DNA of 64,000 nucleotides, taken from assembly GCA_034638255.1 (NCBI GenBank), contig JAWPGT010000092.1:1-64000 (forward strand), written 5' to 3'. Shown here in pieces: positions 23,555 to 34,900 of this stretch. The notes below the pieces were generated by a model. The model saw only the letters and a program-made list of their open reading frames with translations. It was not told where the DNA came from and ran no database searches. Numbering within the stretch: the stretch's first letter is position 1; the number at the start of each line of letters is the position of its first letter. Origin of the DNA: Coprinus comatus (taxonomy: Eukaryota > Basidiomycota > Agaricomycetes > Agaricales > Agaricaceae). A program made the position numbers and the translations under genes.

Positions 23555-24610
23555 CTACTCTTCCTCACCATCGGCATCCTCATCCTCTTCTCCCTCCTCG
23601 TCGCCGCCCTTTACGTCGTTCATCTCCTTCAGGTCCTTTCTCAAACCCTTCATCTCCATCACCAAAGCCCCCAATGCCTGCCGCTGCCATTCCCAATGCT
23701 CTTTCTGCAACTTCCGCCATTCAAAATGGCGGCTCTCGTCATGTTGTTCCCGGGTATTGATCGTACGCTCCAAACGGGACACCGCAGCAGTAAACTGGCC
23801 GATTGAGGCCGACTCTCGAGTAGGGGGGCGGGTGACACCCGACGACGAAGGCCCAGCGACAGGAGCAGCCGGGCTACCGAAGATCTCTTCGTGAGTCAAG
23901 GATGACCCACTGAAATCCATCCACGATGGTGCCGACGCGGCCGATGATGTTGCCTTGCGAGGTACCGGCCTTTTCTTCACTGCTCGAACTTCTTCTTCCT
24001 TTTTCTTCCCTTTCTCCTTCTTGACCTCCCCTTCTGTGTCCTTGCCGACACAACCCTTCTTATCCTTCACACACCTCTTACAGGGACCGCTTGGTCTGTT
24101 ACCTTCCTCACACTCCACACCCAAGCCGACGCAGCACTGACAAGGGACCCTTTTCAACCGACTGCGTACTGTAAGCTCGGGCCGATGGGGTACTGAAACG
24201 AAGACTTGCCTGTCGGTGACCACCTTAGCCTTTCCGACGCCGATCACTTCCACCTCCCCCTCGCTGTCTTCCACTACCGGTTTTGATTTCTTCTTCACCA
24301 CTACTGCCGACATTTTCCCGTCGGACTCCCGACGCCTCTTCACCGTCTCAACATCTTGTCCTTGTAACGAGGTCGAAGATACAGTCAGGGTAATGGGTGG
24401 TGGTGTAGGGACGCGTGGCGAGGTCAGAGCTGGGGTAGATGGCAGAGTCGTCGGCACCTCCGCGGTGGCCGTTACCGCCGGTTCTTCCACAGGACTGGTG
24501 GGGGCCGAGGACGCCGGTACAGCCTGAGTGGCCTTCCACGCCGCCTCAAAAGCATCCCTCTGTTCGCTGGTCATATTGAGGAAGTCGTACATGGTTGGAA
24601 TGGTGGACAT
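23555..24610 (-). CDS. Antisense accessory ORF of element A, Zn2Cys6-type cysteine cluster
   Basis: A 351-codon frame with an ATG at 24610, on the strand opposite to gag-pol, about 200 bp inside the right LTR. Order: a short start (MYDFLNMTSEQRDAFEAAW), a Pro/Thr/Ser-rich stretch (residues 33-85), a basic KRRR (91-94), then six cysteines at 157, 160, 167, 177, 180 and 187. Their spacing is C-x2-C-x6-C-x9-C-x2-C-x6-C, that of fungal Zn2Cys6 binuclear clusters. A Lys-rich segment (197-219) could be a nuclear signal. A heptad-like helix (about 270-335, SRLERTINTREQHDESRHFE) and an acidic tail (334-351) follow. The same-strand LTR lies upstream and could drive it. A nuclear DNA-binding or chromatin role is inference; no homologue can be searched here. 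Element B has no counterpart. Confidence 0.72.
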   Translation of the reverse strand: MSTIPTMYDFLNMTSEQRDAFEAAWKATQAVPASSAPTSPVEEPAVTATAEVPTTLPSTPALTSPRVPTPPPITLTVSSTSLQGQDVETVKRRRESDGKMSAVVVKKKSKPVVEDSEGEVEVIGVGKAKVVTDRQVFVSVPHRPELTVRSRLKRVPCQCCVGLGVECEEGNRPSGPCKRCVKDKKGCVGKDTEGEVKKEKGKKKEEEVRAVKKRPVPRKATSSAASAPSWMDFSGSSLTHEEIFGSPAAPVAGPSSSGVTRPPTRESASIGQFTAAVSRLERTINTREQHDESRHFEWRKLQKEHWEWQRQALGALVMEMKGLRKDLKEMNDVKGGDEEGEEDEDADGEEE

Positions 24611-24811
24611 GCCGTTGTAGTGTTGCCATCGCTGCCCCTCACCTTTTATGCCCCATTTCCAACTGTCACGTGCCCGACACGCGGCGACTTCTCAACTTCT
24701 TTTTGCCTCATGGTTACCATGCCCCTTCCGACTTCACTTCCCCGCAGTCACTTTAACTTTCCACATTCACCACACTAAGTCCTCGAGGGCTCGGCCTTAA
24801 TGGGGGGGCAC
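24611..24811. other. Spacer between antisense ORF and right LTR
   Basis: About 200 bp, including the G-rich polypurine tract at 24801-24811 that would prime plus-strand DNA synthesis. On the minus strand it is the 5' leader of the antisense ORF. Confidence 0.6.
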
Positions 24812-25327
24812 TGTCACGTACCGTGCCACCGACCAACCTTCCGACAACTCATCCGACCTTCCGACAGTTCCGACTGTCAATCTTGTTATCGGTCGCCGAC
24901 CTCTTGGACCTTCATCTCTTATCTGCTCGTCCTATTCCAACTTCCTGTTTCGGTTACTTCCCTTTTCGGTCGGCATCATCCTTTTTAGTATGTCGGCCCG
25001 TTGTCCTGTTATCTTATGTTTTGATATGTTATATTCCGATATCGGTAAACAATGTATTTAATCGCTAGTCGCTGATGTACATTCCTTAGTCTGATATCAA
25101 CATAGTATCCGCACTCATCTCTGTCTTTGTCTTGTTCCGACTCTAAGTCAATCTTGTATCTGCTCTCGTTCTCTACTCTCCTCCGTAATTCCCACCGACA
25201 TTCTTTCCAACCCTTCGGTCCTCTTGCAAGTGAGGCTAATCGCAGTATCGGAAGGGCGCAACACATACGTTGAAGCCGAAGCCTCAATCCGACATCGCTA
25301 GCTCATCTCCGATCCCCGTTCTTAACA
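24812..25327 (+). repeat. Right LTR of element A
   Basis: 516 bp starting TGTCACG directly after the polypurine tract and ending TTAACA, followed by CAGCA. Confidence 0.95.
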
Positions 25328-25332
25328 CAGCA
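25328..25332. repeat. Target-site duplication CAGCA, right
   Basis: Matches 7655-7659 and proves that the ends of element A were created by one integration despite the later insertions. Confidence 0.9.
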
Positions 25333-27118
25333 GCATGTAAAAAAAATGTCATCAATCTGTAGCTAAATACTTAAAGTGTAAGAATGTATAATTTTTTGAA
25401 CCTTTATAAGACTACAGAAAGAAAAATTGAACAAGTTCTTCGAGAGGCCAAAATCATACCTAGATCAATTGCCGTGATACAATGACACATCACTAATCAA
25501 CTAATCATTTATAATGATCCAATTCATTCACTACTAATGGTACGTAGTAAGCTGTACTAAGGCTACCCACCTGGCCAACAAAAATTAATTTACTAAATAC
25601 AATCTTGTCTACAATATTCTAATTTTTATACAGGGGTAGTAACGACATGCTTGACTGATAATTAAGCCCAATTTTAGGATTGTTGTGTTGTTCATAGCTT
25701 CTCAGTTGTCCAATCCATTTTTGAGAGCCATCAATTTTGATAGATTTTGAAAAATTTCCCCACATTTTTCGCAAATTTCTTACTCTATTATGCCTAAAAT
25801 CAAAATCCAGTGTAATATTAAGATGTATATTGGATATCTGAATATTATTCTACAATTTTGCATTACTTGGATAAGATTTCGCACAGGAGGAGCAGAATTA
25901 TGTCTCCAGTGTCATGTTGAGTGATCGTGTCACAGTGACTGATCCATGACTGTATATCACAATGGTGAAGATTGATGGCATCACACATATCAGCGGAGTC
26001 TGGATGAGATTGATGGCCTCTTCTCAATCTCTTGTCACGTCCATTGTTCAGCCTCAATATCTAAGCTCACAGACCCATTATTCATAAACTAACTGCTGTA
26101 TATTACATGGAAAATAGGAATGTTAATTAAAATCCATCCTTTTTTATCTTACAAAGGGGCTTGTATTACACCCAAACATTGGAAATACGTCTCAAAAAAG
26201 CAGTTTTCATCCAAAAGTTGTGCATTCCTTAAGGCCTAGAAAAACTTGTTCTGGGTCAATTTTTAAAAAATTTATCTTGAAATACTTGTCTAGTTTATCT
26301 CTATCAATTGCACTACTTCATTTGAGGAAAGATGGAAAACTATGCACTCCATTGGCATTTTTACATTACTGGGGTCTCACTTTACATTGCATTGTAATGG
26401 ATAGTATAACTTAACTTACACTTGTGTGCTTTTATTCGGGCCGAAAACAAGTTCAAGCTTCAAGGTTCAATCCAAAGTCATAAACTTGTTACCTAGGTCA
26501 TACTTACTAGTTATAAGTAAGCATGTAAATGTAAATCGCATTCGAAAAAATAAGGATTTGCGCTGTGCGACCGGCCCAATAAAAATCTTTTTTTTCTTTA
26601 TTCTTTTATATATATGTTACTTCTTTAATAATAAGGGAAAAGGTCATGAAACCCTATACCTAACCAACAATCAACAACTAACAATCCAACAACAGACGAA
26701 CCAAGTACTTCTTATAAACAAATACAACAAAAAAAAGCCTCCGGTTTACTTATGTAAAAACAACTTTACTCCCTCTTTAAAAAGTTTAAACCCAAACCTT
26801 TCCATCCCCTACCTTTTTCTTTTTTTTTCAAATCCCCATAATCCATAAAATCCATCACCAAAGTACCAAGTGTTGAACCGTACCATGAACGTGAACGTTA
26901 TCGTCCGTCACGAGGATTATGCCTCCAGGATGTTAAAATAAAAATAAAAAACAAGTGAATGTGAATGTTTTCTTTTTTGTAAATCCTTTAATTTAAATGA
27001 TCAAAAGTGAATGCTTTACAATGGGGGGTATAAGAAGAAGAAACAAACAAACAAGAAACAAACAGCGAAATTGAAATGTGGGGATGGGAGGGATATACGA
27101 TGGATATAAACGTAAACC

Positions 27119-27149
<31 letters not shown>

Positions 27150-27398
27150 CAGTAACATGCACAACAAGTCCAGCAACATTGCGCACCAAAGAAAAAAAAA
27201 GTCAACAAAACATGAACATAACCATGAACATTGAATATACTTGAAAAAAGTTGAGACAAATGATAAAAAAAAACATAAACAACGAAGAAGAAGAAAAAAG
27301 ATGCAAAAAGGGGGGTATGAAAAACGAAAAAAAAAAACAACCAAATCCAAACAAAAGAAAAATCAATCAATCACACCTCTCATTCATCCATCCATTAA
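25333..27398. other. Intergenic region right of the retroelement
   Basis: AT-rich, with no recognisable gene or domain in any frame. Homopolymer-rich at its right end, including an uninterrupted A run of 27 or so at about 27120-27147, probably within the 3' untranslated region or flank of the next minus-strand gene. Confidence 0.5.
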
Positions 27399-29054
27399 TC
27401 ACATTCCACCATAAGCATCAGCCGGATCATACACAGTTTGTGCAGAAGTCGGTCTAGAAGGTAACTTCCTATCCACCGGAACAGTCAAAGTTGAAGCAAG
27501 CGAAACACCCGTATTCAAATTCGGATTCGTAGTAGTATTAAAGTTAACCACAGTCGAAGTTGAAGTCGAAGTTGAAGTCGAAGTGGTAGAACCTTCCAAC
27601 GAACCCTGTTTTTTCATTTGTTCATTTATCGAAGAACTTGAATCATCATCATCACTCGTAACCGTTAAAGTAATCTTCCCTTTCTGATCCGGTTGATAAT
27701 TTGCAAAACTACTTTTACCCGTTATTTCATACGCAGGCGGAGCAACATCTCTAACCTCCCTATCTGAAGTAGTTGTAGATCCATATTGAGACGATGGTAC
27801 CGTTTCAGAAATTGAAGGTGAATGATTTCCGAATGGATTTGGAAGAACCGAGCTAGTTTGGTCTGATGCTGAAGAAATTGGTCTTTGTTGTTGTTGTTGT
27901 TGTTGTTGTTGGGGATAAGGAACAGGTGCGGGTGCATACGCATTTTGTTGTGGATAATATTGTGGTTGATGTGGTTGAGGAGGGTATTGAGTAGGAGGTG
28001 AATAGCCTTGAGACATTGGGTAAGCACCGTATCCTCTGTCGCTATAGATGCTATTCGAGGAAGCGGGATATTGATTATATTGTGCTTGTCCCTGGGCTGC
28101 ATACGGGTTACCAAAGTGAGTTGGATAGGTCGTTGGTTGAGCGTAAGGAGATCCGTAATGTTCCTGTGGGTATCTTGGACCAGGATGAGGAGGATATGGG
28201 TCTGCTCTAGGTGTAGGCGTATTTCTGACATGTTGTTCAAGGAAAGTGGGTGGACGAGGTTTGCGTCGTTTTTCTGTTGGGTCTTCCAAGAGAATAGCAG
28301 ATTGACGGAACTTGGTAGCATCGAACGCTCGATCATGGGCTTCTCTCTTTTCACGAACCCTTCGCTAAAAAAAGAACAGGTTTAGAATGAATTACGAGGT
28401 GTATCGTAATTGTTTACTCACTAGGAACAGGTACAATATCACGCCAATTACCCCGAGAGCTACGAAACCTCCCATGATACCTCCCACAACAGCACCCGTG
28501 CTTACCCCGGAACTTGGTGGACTAGCTGTATTTGTAGTTGTTGTAGATGGGGCAGAGCTTGTCGTCGTCGTCGAAGGAGAAGGAGAAGTTAATGGTAAAG
28601 TTGGTGAGGTTGTGATACTTGAAGAAGTTGTAGGGGGGATTACTGGTATCTACAATAATATTAGAACTCTCCGATAAGGGATCAGGTAAGTAACATACCG
28701 TTGGGGATGTGGTAGTAGTCACTGGGAGGGTGGGTATTGTTGTCGTTGTCGCAGTTATTGGAGGAATAGGTACTCTCGGAGTAGTAATGGTCGTAGCTGG
28801 AGAGGTGACCGGTGGACGGACTACTGTCGGAGCTGGTGTGGTAGGTTTTGCGGTTACTCGTGGAGTAGTTACGACAGTTGCTAGATATTTCTTGGTGGTT
28901 GGCTTTAGTTTATTATTATTTTTGCAGAAGGGACGAACGTTTAGGGGGTGTAATGGTTACTCTCGGACGAGTGACGATGGCCGTGGTGGTTGGACGTGCA
29001 GCCTAAAAAGCATGAAGACGATGTAAGAGGAGCAGTAGATGGACTGACCATGGG
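27399..29054 (-). CDS. Paralogue of the first single-pass membrane protein
   Basis: Readable exons encode a Thr/Pro-rich stalk (VTTPRVTAKPTTPAPTVVRP, then IPVIPPTTSSSITTSPTLPL), a membrane helix (AVVGGIMGGFVALGVIGVIL, about 28490-28430), a 56-nt intron, and a tail starting RRVREKREAHDRAFD. The tail has FDATKFRQSAILLEDPT, a Pro/Tyr/Gln-rich low-complexity stretch with nine consecutive Gln, then a Ser-rich region and the terminus TVYDPADAYGGM. The juxtamembrane and C-terminal motifs match the gene ending at 439, with the same order stalk-helix-basic-tail. The most upstream exon that I can join begins at about 29007; an ATG sits directly before a GT at 29052-29054, but the true N-terminus and any signal peptide are unresolved. 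No function is known to me. Confidence 0.6.
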
Positions 29055-29475
29055 GAGATGAGGAAAGGACCGTTAATTGAAAGGATTGGAAGTGGCGAAG
29101 ACGCCTGGAGGACACCGAGGTATAGCGGAGAAAAAAGAGGGAGAGGTGTGGGGTTGGCGAGGAAGGCAACGGAAAACACAGATCACATCATTTCCAATTG
29201 CATGCCGTCTGTCCATGGCAACCATGTGTGAATATTCACTCCCTACCCTGACTTTTCTATCTATCCTCTCTTACCCGCTGCCTCCTTGTCTTTGCTTGGA
29301 GCATTATATAGCATCAGTAGCATATCAATTAGAGCTGATGATGGACGTTATGATGAAATAGTACCAACTAAAAACTTCGGACCGCTATACCGGCATCAAT
29401 TGTTTTGGGTTGTGTACTACACCTCGTTAACACTTCAACTTGTCACAATGCAGACATTATTGGTTTCCCCACAAA

Positions 29476-30454
29476 ATGCTACGATGTTCACTTCAGCCCC
29501 TCAATCGTCTACGCACAAGCGCAAGCCTACAATGTCGCAAAATAACTTCATCCATACATGTGCGTCACGCTTGTAGTTTTCAATCTAGTCCTAAAAAAAA
29601 ATAACAGCCAGACTCTAGGAACTACAAGCCGCGTTCCGTGATCGCAATTCACCGTACCACATACCTGACGGTGGTCAAGGCCCGGAAGCCCCAGATTCAC
29701 CTGCACATACCTATGGATTCAACCATGCCGCGCTCGACCCGTTAGCTGGAGCCCGCGAAAAGCTCCTTGAACAAGGCTTTGACCCCCTATCTTTTTGGGA
29801 GCAGAGGATAGTGTGGGGTGATCACGACTCATTTCAGTAAGTTATCTACACTTCGTTCAGCACTACATATTGATTAACCTACTCACAGACATGTCAACAA
29901 TGTTCGATATGGTGTGTAGTTATTCTGGACTTCTCTTATACCAAGGCTAATCTTTATAATAGTGCGGTTCTTCGAGTCGGTACGTTGTCCCATAAACTTT
30001 CACTATTCCATTCAAGACTAAGCGACGCGGAAGGCACGTATCAGATGGATGACCACCTTTGGCCACGAGCTCGGTGGTCCCGAGAAAGCGGAAGCTATGA
30101 TTAGAGGACAAGGAATTTCTCTCATTCTTAAATCAATCGATGTTCAATTTCGAAGGCCCGTAACATACCCTGATTCAGTATGTTCTTGTTTTTCCCCTCA
30201 AACAACTTCTAATTCCTCTTTTTTTCAAAAATACTTAGCTTCTAATTGGATATAAACCAATCCCGCCTGCTGCGGAATCTAAAGACCCTGCGACGTTTGA
30301 AGTTCGCGCTTCGGCGTATTCTATTGCTCAAAAGGTGTTCGTGGCTCATTCCAAGGAGCAATTGGTGTGGTATGACTACGACCAATTAAAAAAGAGTGAT
30401 CCCGGCGCGGAAGTACGGAATGTTGTATTCAAGAGGGCGAGCCAAGGTAGTTGA
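29476..30454 (+). CDS. Thioesterase-like hotdog-fold protein with a mitochondrial-type leader
   Basis: Six exons (29476-29559, 29619-29836, 29889-29911, 29963-29979, 30034-30177, 30239-30454) add up to 702 nt, 233 residues. The first exon gives an Arg/Ser-rich, acid-free leader (MLRCSLQPLNRLRTSASLQC) like a mitochondrial presequence. The core has WGDHDSFQHVNNVRYVRFFE, the acyl-CoA thioesterase (4-hydroxybenzoyl-CoA type) hotdog signature with Asp and His/Asn near the active site, then ARIRWMTTFGHELGGPEKA, ISLILKSIDVQFRRPVTYPD and SAYSIAQKVFVAHSKEQLVW. Members hydrolyse acyl-CoA thioesters; the substrate here is unknown. All joins are canonical GT-AG. It lies upstream of and on the same strand as the synthetase-like gene, but 1.5 kb away. 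Confidence 0.85.
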
Positions 30455-31993
30455 TTATCTAAAAATCAATATATTCTAGATGTGACGATCTACAATTATA
30501 TATATTATCTTCGGAGCCCGAGTCGAGCGCTACTTGGCTCCAACGGGGAGGTTGCTTCAGGAGATCGCGACCCGTTCCTCCTTTAATCAATATCGAGCCT
30601 TGCGCATAGTGGAAATGTTGCACCGTTTCATGTCGTATAGAGTATTAATCGGTTGAAGTTGAAGCGGCACTCTTTTCTCCAAACAAGTTCTCCTCTTCCG
30701 AAGAGATGGTAGTACTGTTGCGACAACTCCACTTATGTCAATTCTATTTTGCTATCTTTCCTTTTACCGTTACTTGGAAACGGAATAAACTATACTAATC
30801 AAAGAGTAAGTGTTGTTGTAACTTATTTTTGCCGTGCTCCTCCTTTCGATCACTTCGATGATGTCGCTCGTGCTCACTAGTATGTAACGAAAACCTTCGG
30901 AAAATGCAAATCTCCTTCATAATGATATTTGCCAAGCATTGATGCGGTTCAGTGTATTCAATAACCATCGGCCCTGCTATGGGTGCGTAATCGCTGTAAA
31001 AAAGTAAGTAGTTAAGTTGGTTTTACTCGTTTGGAGGCTCCACAGTGGTTAGTGAGCTATACTTTGTACCACATGGAGCTCCGTACGGACATAAAGCGGA
31101 TAGTTAAGGAAAGGTGTGTGGTTGCTTCAATAGCGTAGAAGGCTTACTTGCAAAAAGAGGGCTACTTTTACTTTATCTATGAGACAAAAAGGAGCACCGG
31201 AGCTTTGATGGCGATTTGCGGACACGAACATGATCCTGAATCAGTTGTGGATCCAACATGATACTGAAATCGAACCCAATTTCTGATTCGAATTATTATC
31301 TTTTCTCACTAAACGAAGAGAACGCGTTGAGAACGCGTGCTTTCTGGGTATTCTACCTCAACTTACCGTATATCCTGAGAGTCAACCTACTCCCAAGGGC
31401 TCCTAAGGGCCAATAGCCATTGCCAAGCCAAGACTTGAAGGAATCAATGCTGCTAATTTCAGATATCATCAATAGATATTTTTAGAACGCGTAAATTTTG
31501 ATTCCAACCCTATACGCTCATCTCACACTTTGTTTTAAACCGTCCGGGACTCAGTTACTCCAGCATCTGAGAACTTTCGATTCCGACCGAAGAGTTCAAG
31601 AGATGATATCACCGAACTGACCGCGGTTTCACATCCCAAATTTAGCTAGACCAGTCAGCCGCGAGTTTTTTCAAATTATTCAAGATTTTTTTGCAAGTGG
31701 GAATTTAACTTCAAAGGGGTGCAAATGTAGCACATATATTCTCCTATATGCAAGACTGTGACTGCTGGAGTGCTATCTGACATTGGCTGTGAATAATTGA
31801 AGCAAGCAAGTGCCTCGCTACGCTACCGAAAAGCAGCTAGAAGTGATGATGGGCTGACATGAACGGGCGTAGGGTCGGTATTGAAAGTGCATCGAAGATC
31901 TGATTCAGTTGGTCTCCTTTTTAATTCTGACCAGTTTCTGTCATACATTAATTGCCTCCCATTTCCCATCCTCCCTTCAGCAGCTCCCCTGCT
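30455..31993. other. Intergenic region before the synthetase-like gene
   Basis: 1.5 kb with no frame of note on either strand and no recognisable domain. A short direct repeat GAGAACGCGT occurs twice at about 31318-31340. It probably holds the promoter of the gene starting at 31994. Confidence 0.5.
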
Positions 31994-34900
31994 ATGGATG
32001 TTCCTCTCTCCTGCCTACGTTCTCCAGCGCTTCCCAATAATGTTGCACTCGGTCAAGCCATCTCTGAACGACTGGCAAGCTCAACGCATATAACCTCCTT
32101 GTTGGACTGTCTCTGTAGGACCTCAAGGCCCGCCATCTTCTCTCCAGACAGCCAACGAGCTCTCACACATGAAGCTCTCTGGTCATTTATCTCGTCTTTC
32201 TCATTACCTCATTCTCCCTCTCGACCTCGCTTGGGCCCCAACGACCGCGTACTCGTCGTGTTGCCCAATGGTCCTGTTAACGCGGTTGCCATTCTTGCTA
32301 CTGCAAGTTATCACACATGCGCTCCAATCAATGCTTCTTGTACACCAACCGAACTTCGAGATGACGCGAAAAAGTTGGGCGCCAGGGTCATCATCGCTTC
32401 GAGGGATTCAGTTGAGCGTTTAGGATTAGGAGAACTTCAGGAAGAGTTGGATTGTGATATTGTGTTGGTCGATTCTCTCAACGATGAACCAGCTGGTATC
32501 TTCACAATGACGTGTTTGAACAACGAATCAATTATCTCCGCAAGCCCATCTAACCTTCACGGGTTGGATGATCAATCACTAATTCTGCAAACATCTGGGA
32601 CCAGTGGGAAGAAGAAGGTTGTTCCATATACACTGCGAGCTTTAGTTATTGGAGCTTGGGCTGTGGTGCATTCATGGGGGCTAACAGAATGCGATGTCAA
32701 TCGTAAGTCCGCTTTCTATTGACATGGTTGTCAGCCTGACCTTGTGTTCTTAAAACTTCAGTCAATATGATGCCACTGTTCCATGTCGGAGGCTTCGTCA
32801 GAAGTCTCTGCGCTCCAATACTCTCGGGAGGCAGTGCAATTATGTGCACAGGATTTGATCCCATTGTTTTCTGGAATCTTGCTGTTCAACTGCGAACGAC
32901 ATGGTACGCTACTGTTAAGCTTCGTTGGTCTATATGCTACTGATTCTTACTTAACCTAACTAGGTATTATGGTGCACCTACTATCCACCATGCCATTCTA
33001 TCCGCAAAACCGAGTTCTATTGATGTAAAAAATGATTTGCATATTCGGATGGTCTGTAACGCAGCAGGTGGACTTTTGCCTTCATTAGCTGTGGAGATGA
33101 AAGAGACTTTCGGAAACGCTGTTATCCTCCCGTCATACGGCATGACAGAGTGCGTCATATTCATCTTAGCTTTAAATAACGCTAACGATGGACTTAATGC
33201 GCTGTTTTGTCCTCTTCCCCACACACAGATGTATGCCTATAGCTTCTCCGCCACAGAACTACACTCTTAACCGACCTGGTTGTTCGGGGATCCCTTGTGG
33301 TCCAGAAGTCACTATAAGGGTTCCATCCAACTTGGAGCAAGAAGCACAAATAGGTCATACTGGCGCTGTTGCTGTTCGAGGATTTCCTACCTTTTCGGGA
33401 TACGAAGTTTCACCAGATAGAAATGTTCCATTAGATACGAGTTGTTTTACTAGCCAAGGATGGTTCGATACAGGTGATATGGGTTATGTAGATGATGATG
33501 GGTATGTTGCTCTACTTTTTATATTTAAGAGGTTTAGAATCGTGCTCATTTCGGGATTGTTTATATATAGGTATATCTACATAACGGGACGATCGAAAGA
33601 GATCATTAATAAGGGTGGGGAAGTGATATCTCCATTCGAGATTGAGGAGGCAATCGCCATTGCCGCTAAGGATCGTGTGACTGTCAGTCCTTTTCAAACG
33701 TTTTAACCTTGCTAGTTGACTTATAGTTCATGGTTGGAATATTCTAGGGCGTCCTAGCGTTTGCTGTCGAGCACGATGTTTTCCAAGAGGCGATTGGAGT
33801 TGTCATAGTTTCCGCAGCCCGTAAGCCGAGAATAGGACTTTCTCAGCTTCAAGATTGCATTCGGTATGTTCATTTTAAACCATAAAAATATACCTTTAAT
33901 CATGTTCGTTAGTGATCATCTACACCCTTCAAAATGGCCGACGGTCATTGTTTATATGAATGATGTACCAAAGAACAAGTGGGTTTAGAAGTTTGCTGAC
34001 GAATTAGTATTAGTGCTCATGTTTTACAGCACTGGAAAAGCTGTTCGTATCAACCTAGCGAAAAGGCTTAATCTTCCAAAGTTTTCAGATGGCTTACCAG
34101 CACATCAACGTCACTTCGAAGCTATTTGTCTCTCCTCAGAAGGCGGCGTTCAGAAACCTATACCCTGTTCTCCCGTTACGCCCACTACAAAACCTTTGGA
34201 AGCGCTATTAGAGCGCAGACAAGATATTAAGGACTATGCTTTTAATCATTCCTCGGACGGGTCTCCGGAGCTCTATCTTAGTACCGAACCAAATTGTCCT
34301 CTGGATTCGGAAGCTGTCAAATCCATCCTCAGCGCCGAAATTGACGGATATCTCATTCCTGAAGTTGTTTATGTTCTTGATGGTTTCTTGGGACGCCTTA
34401 AATCTGGAGAAGTTGACTTTGCCGATGCCAGAATGAACTCTGCACAAAGCAAAGCTGCTGTAATGTCTCGGACAGAACTTCAAATACGTGATCTCGTTGC
34501 TCAGCTTCTTTCGATGGAGTCCAGTAATATATCTTCACAATCGGATTTTTTCTTGTTGGGAGGGAACTCGTTACTACTTGGGAAACTTGCTTATCAGATT
34601 CGCAAGGAAACTGGTTCACAGATTGGAGTTTCGGCACTTTTTACCAATACTACTATTGCCGGAATTGCTTCTCTTGTGGATTCAAATTCCAGTAAAGCTC
34701 CAAGTCCATTAACGTTGTCTCCGGACGAAAAAGACGAGAATAGGCATTCAGCGGCTACTTCTATCACTGCTTTCAGTACTTTTGATTACGACTATGATCA
34801 GGAGTACGAGAATATGGAAAGGAAGAACGCTCGTGGACAGACTCATCCCTTATGCTTAATAATTCAAGCTATTCCACTCATTTTCTTTTACCCTTTAAAG

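Larger units (their letters stand above)
7660..25327 (+). mobile_element. Ty3/gypsy chromodomain retrotransposon (element A) carrying nested insertions
   Basis: Two 516-bp LTRs, starting TGTCACG and ending TTAACA, bound 17,668 bp and are flanked by CAGCA on both sides. Inside are gag, split protease, RT-RNase H-integrase and a chromodomain in one orientation, plus an antisense ORF before the right LTR. A G-rich polypurine stretch (TGGGGGGGCAC) abuts the right LTR. Removing element B (5,912 bp) and the two C copies (1,999 and 1,829 bp) leaves about 7.9 kb. Roughly six differences between the LTRs (about 1%) suggest a fairly recent arrival. No stop was noticed in the surviving gag and pol pieces, but the insertions split pol into four parts, so this copy cannot make a whole polyprotein. 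Confidence 0.93.

Noticed and set aside
26426..26848. Plus-strand open frame of about 140 codons
   Set aside because: Low-complexity, AT-driven composition with no domain or splice context.
29560..30033. Frameshifts in the hotdog thioesterase gene
   Set aside because: Using the ATG at 29476 and the acceptor at 30033 gives a 702-nt coding sequence with all joins in phase.
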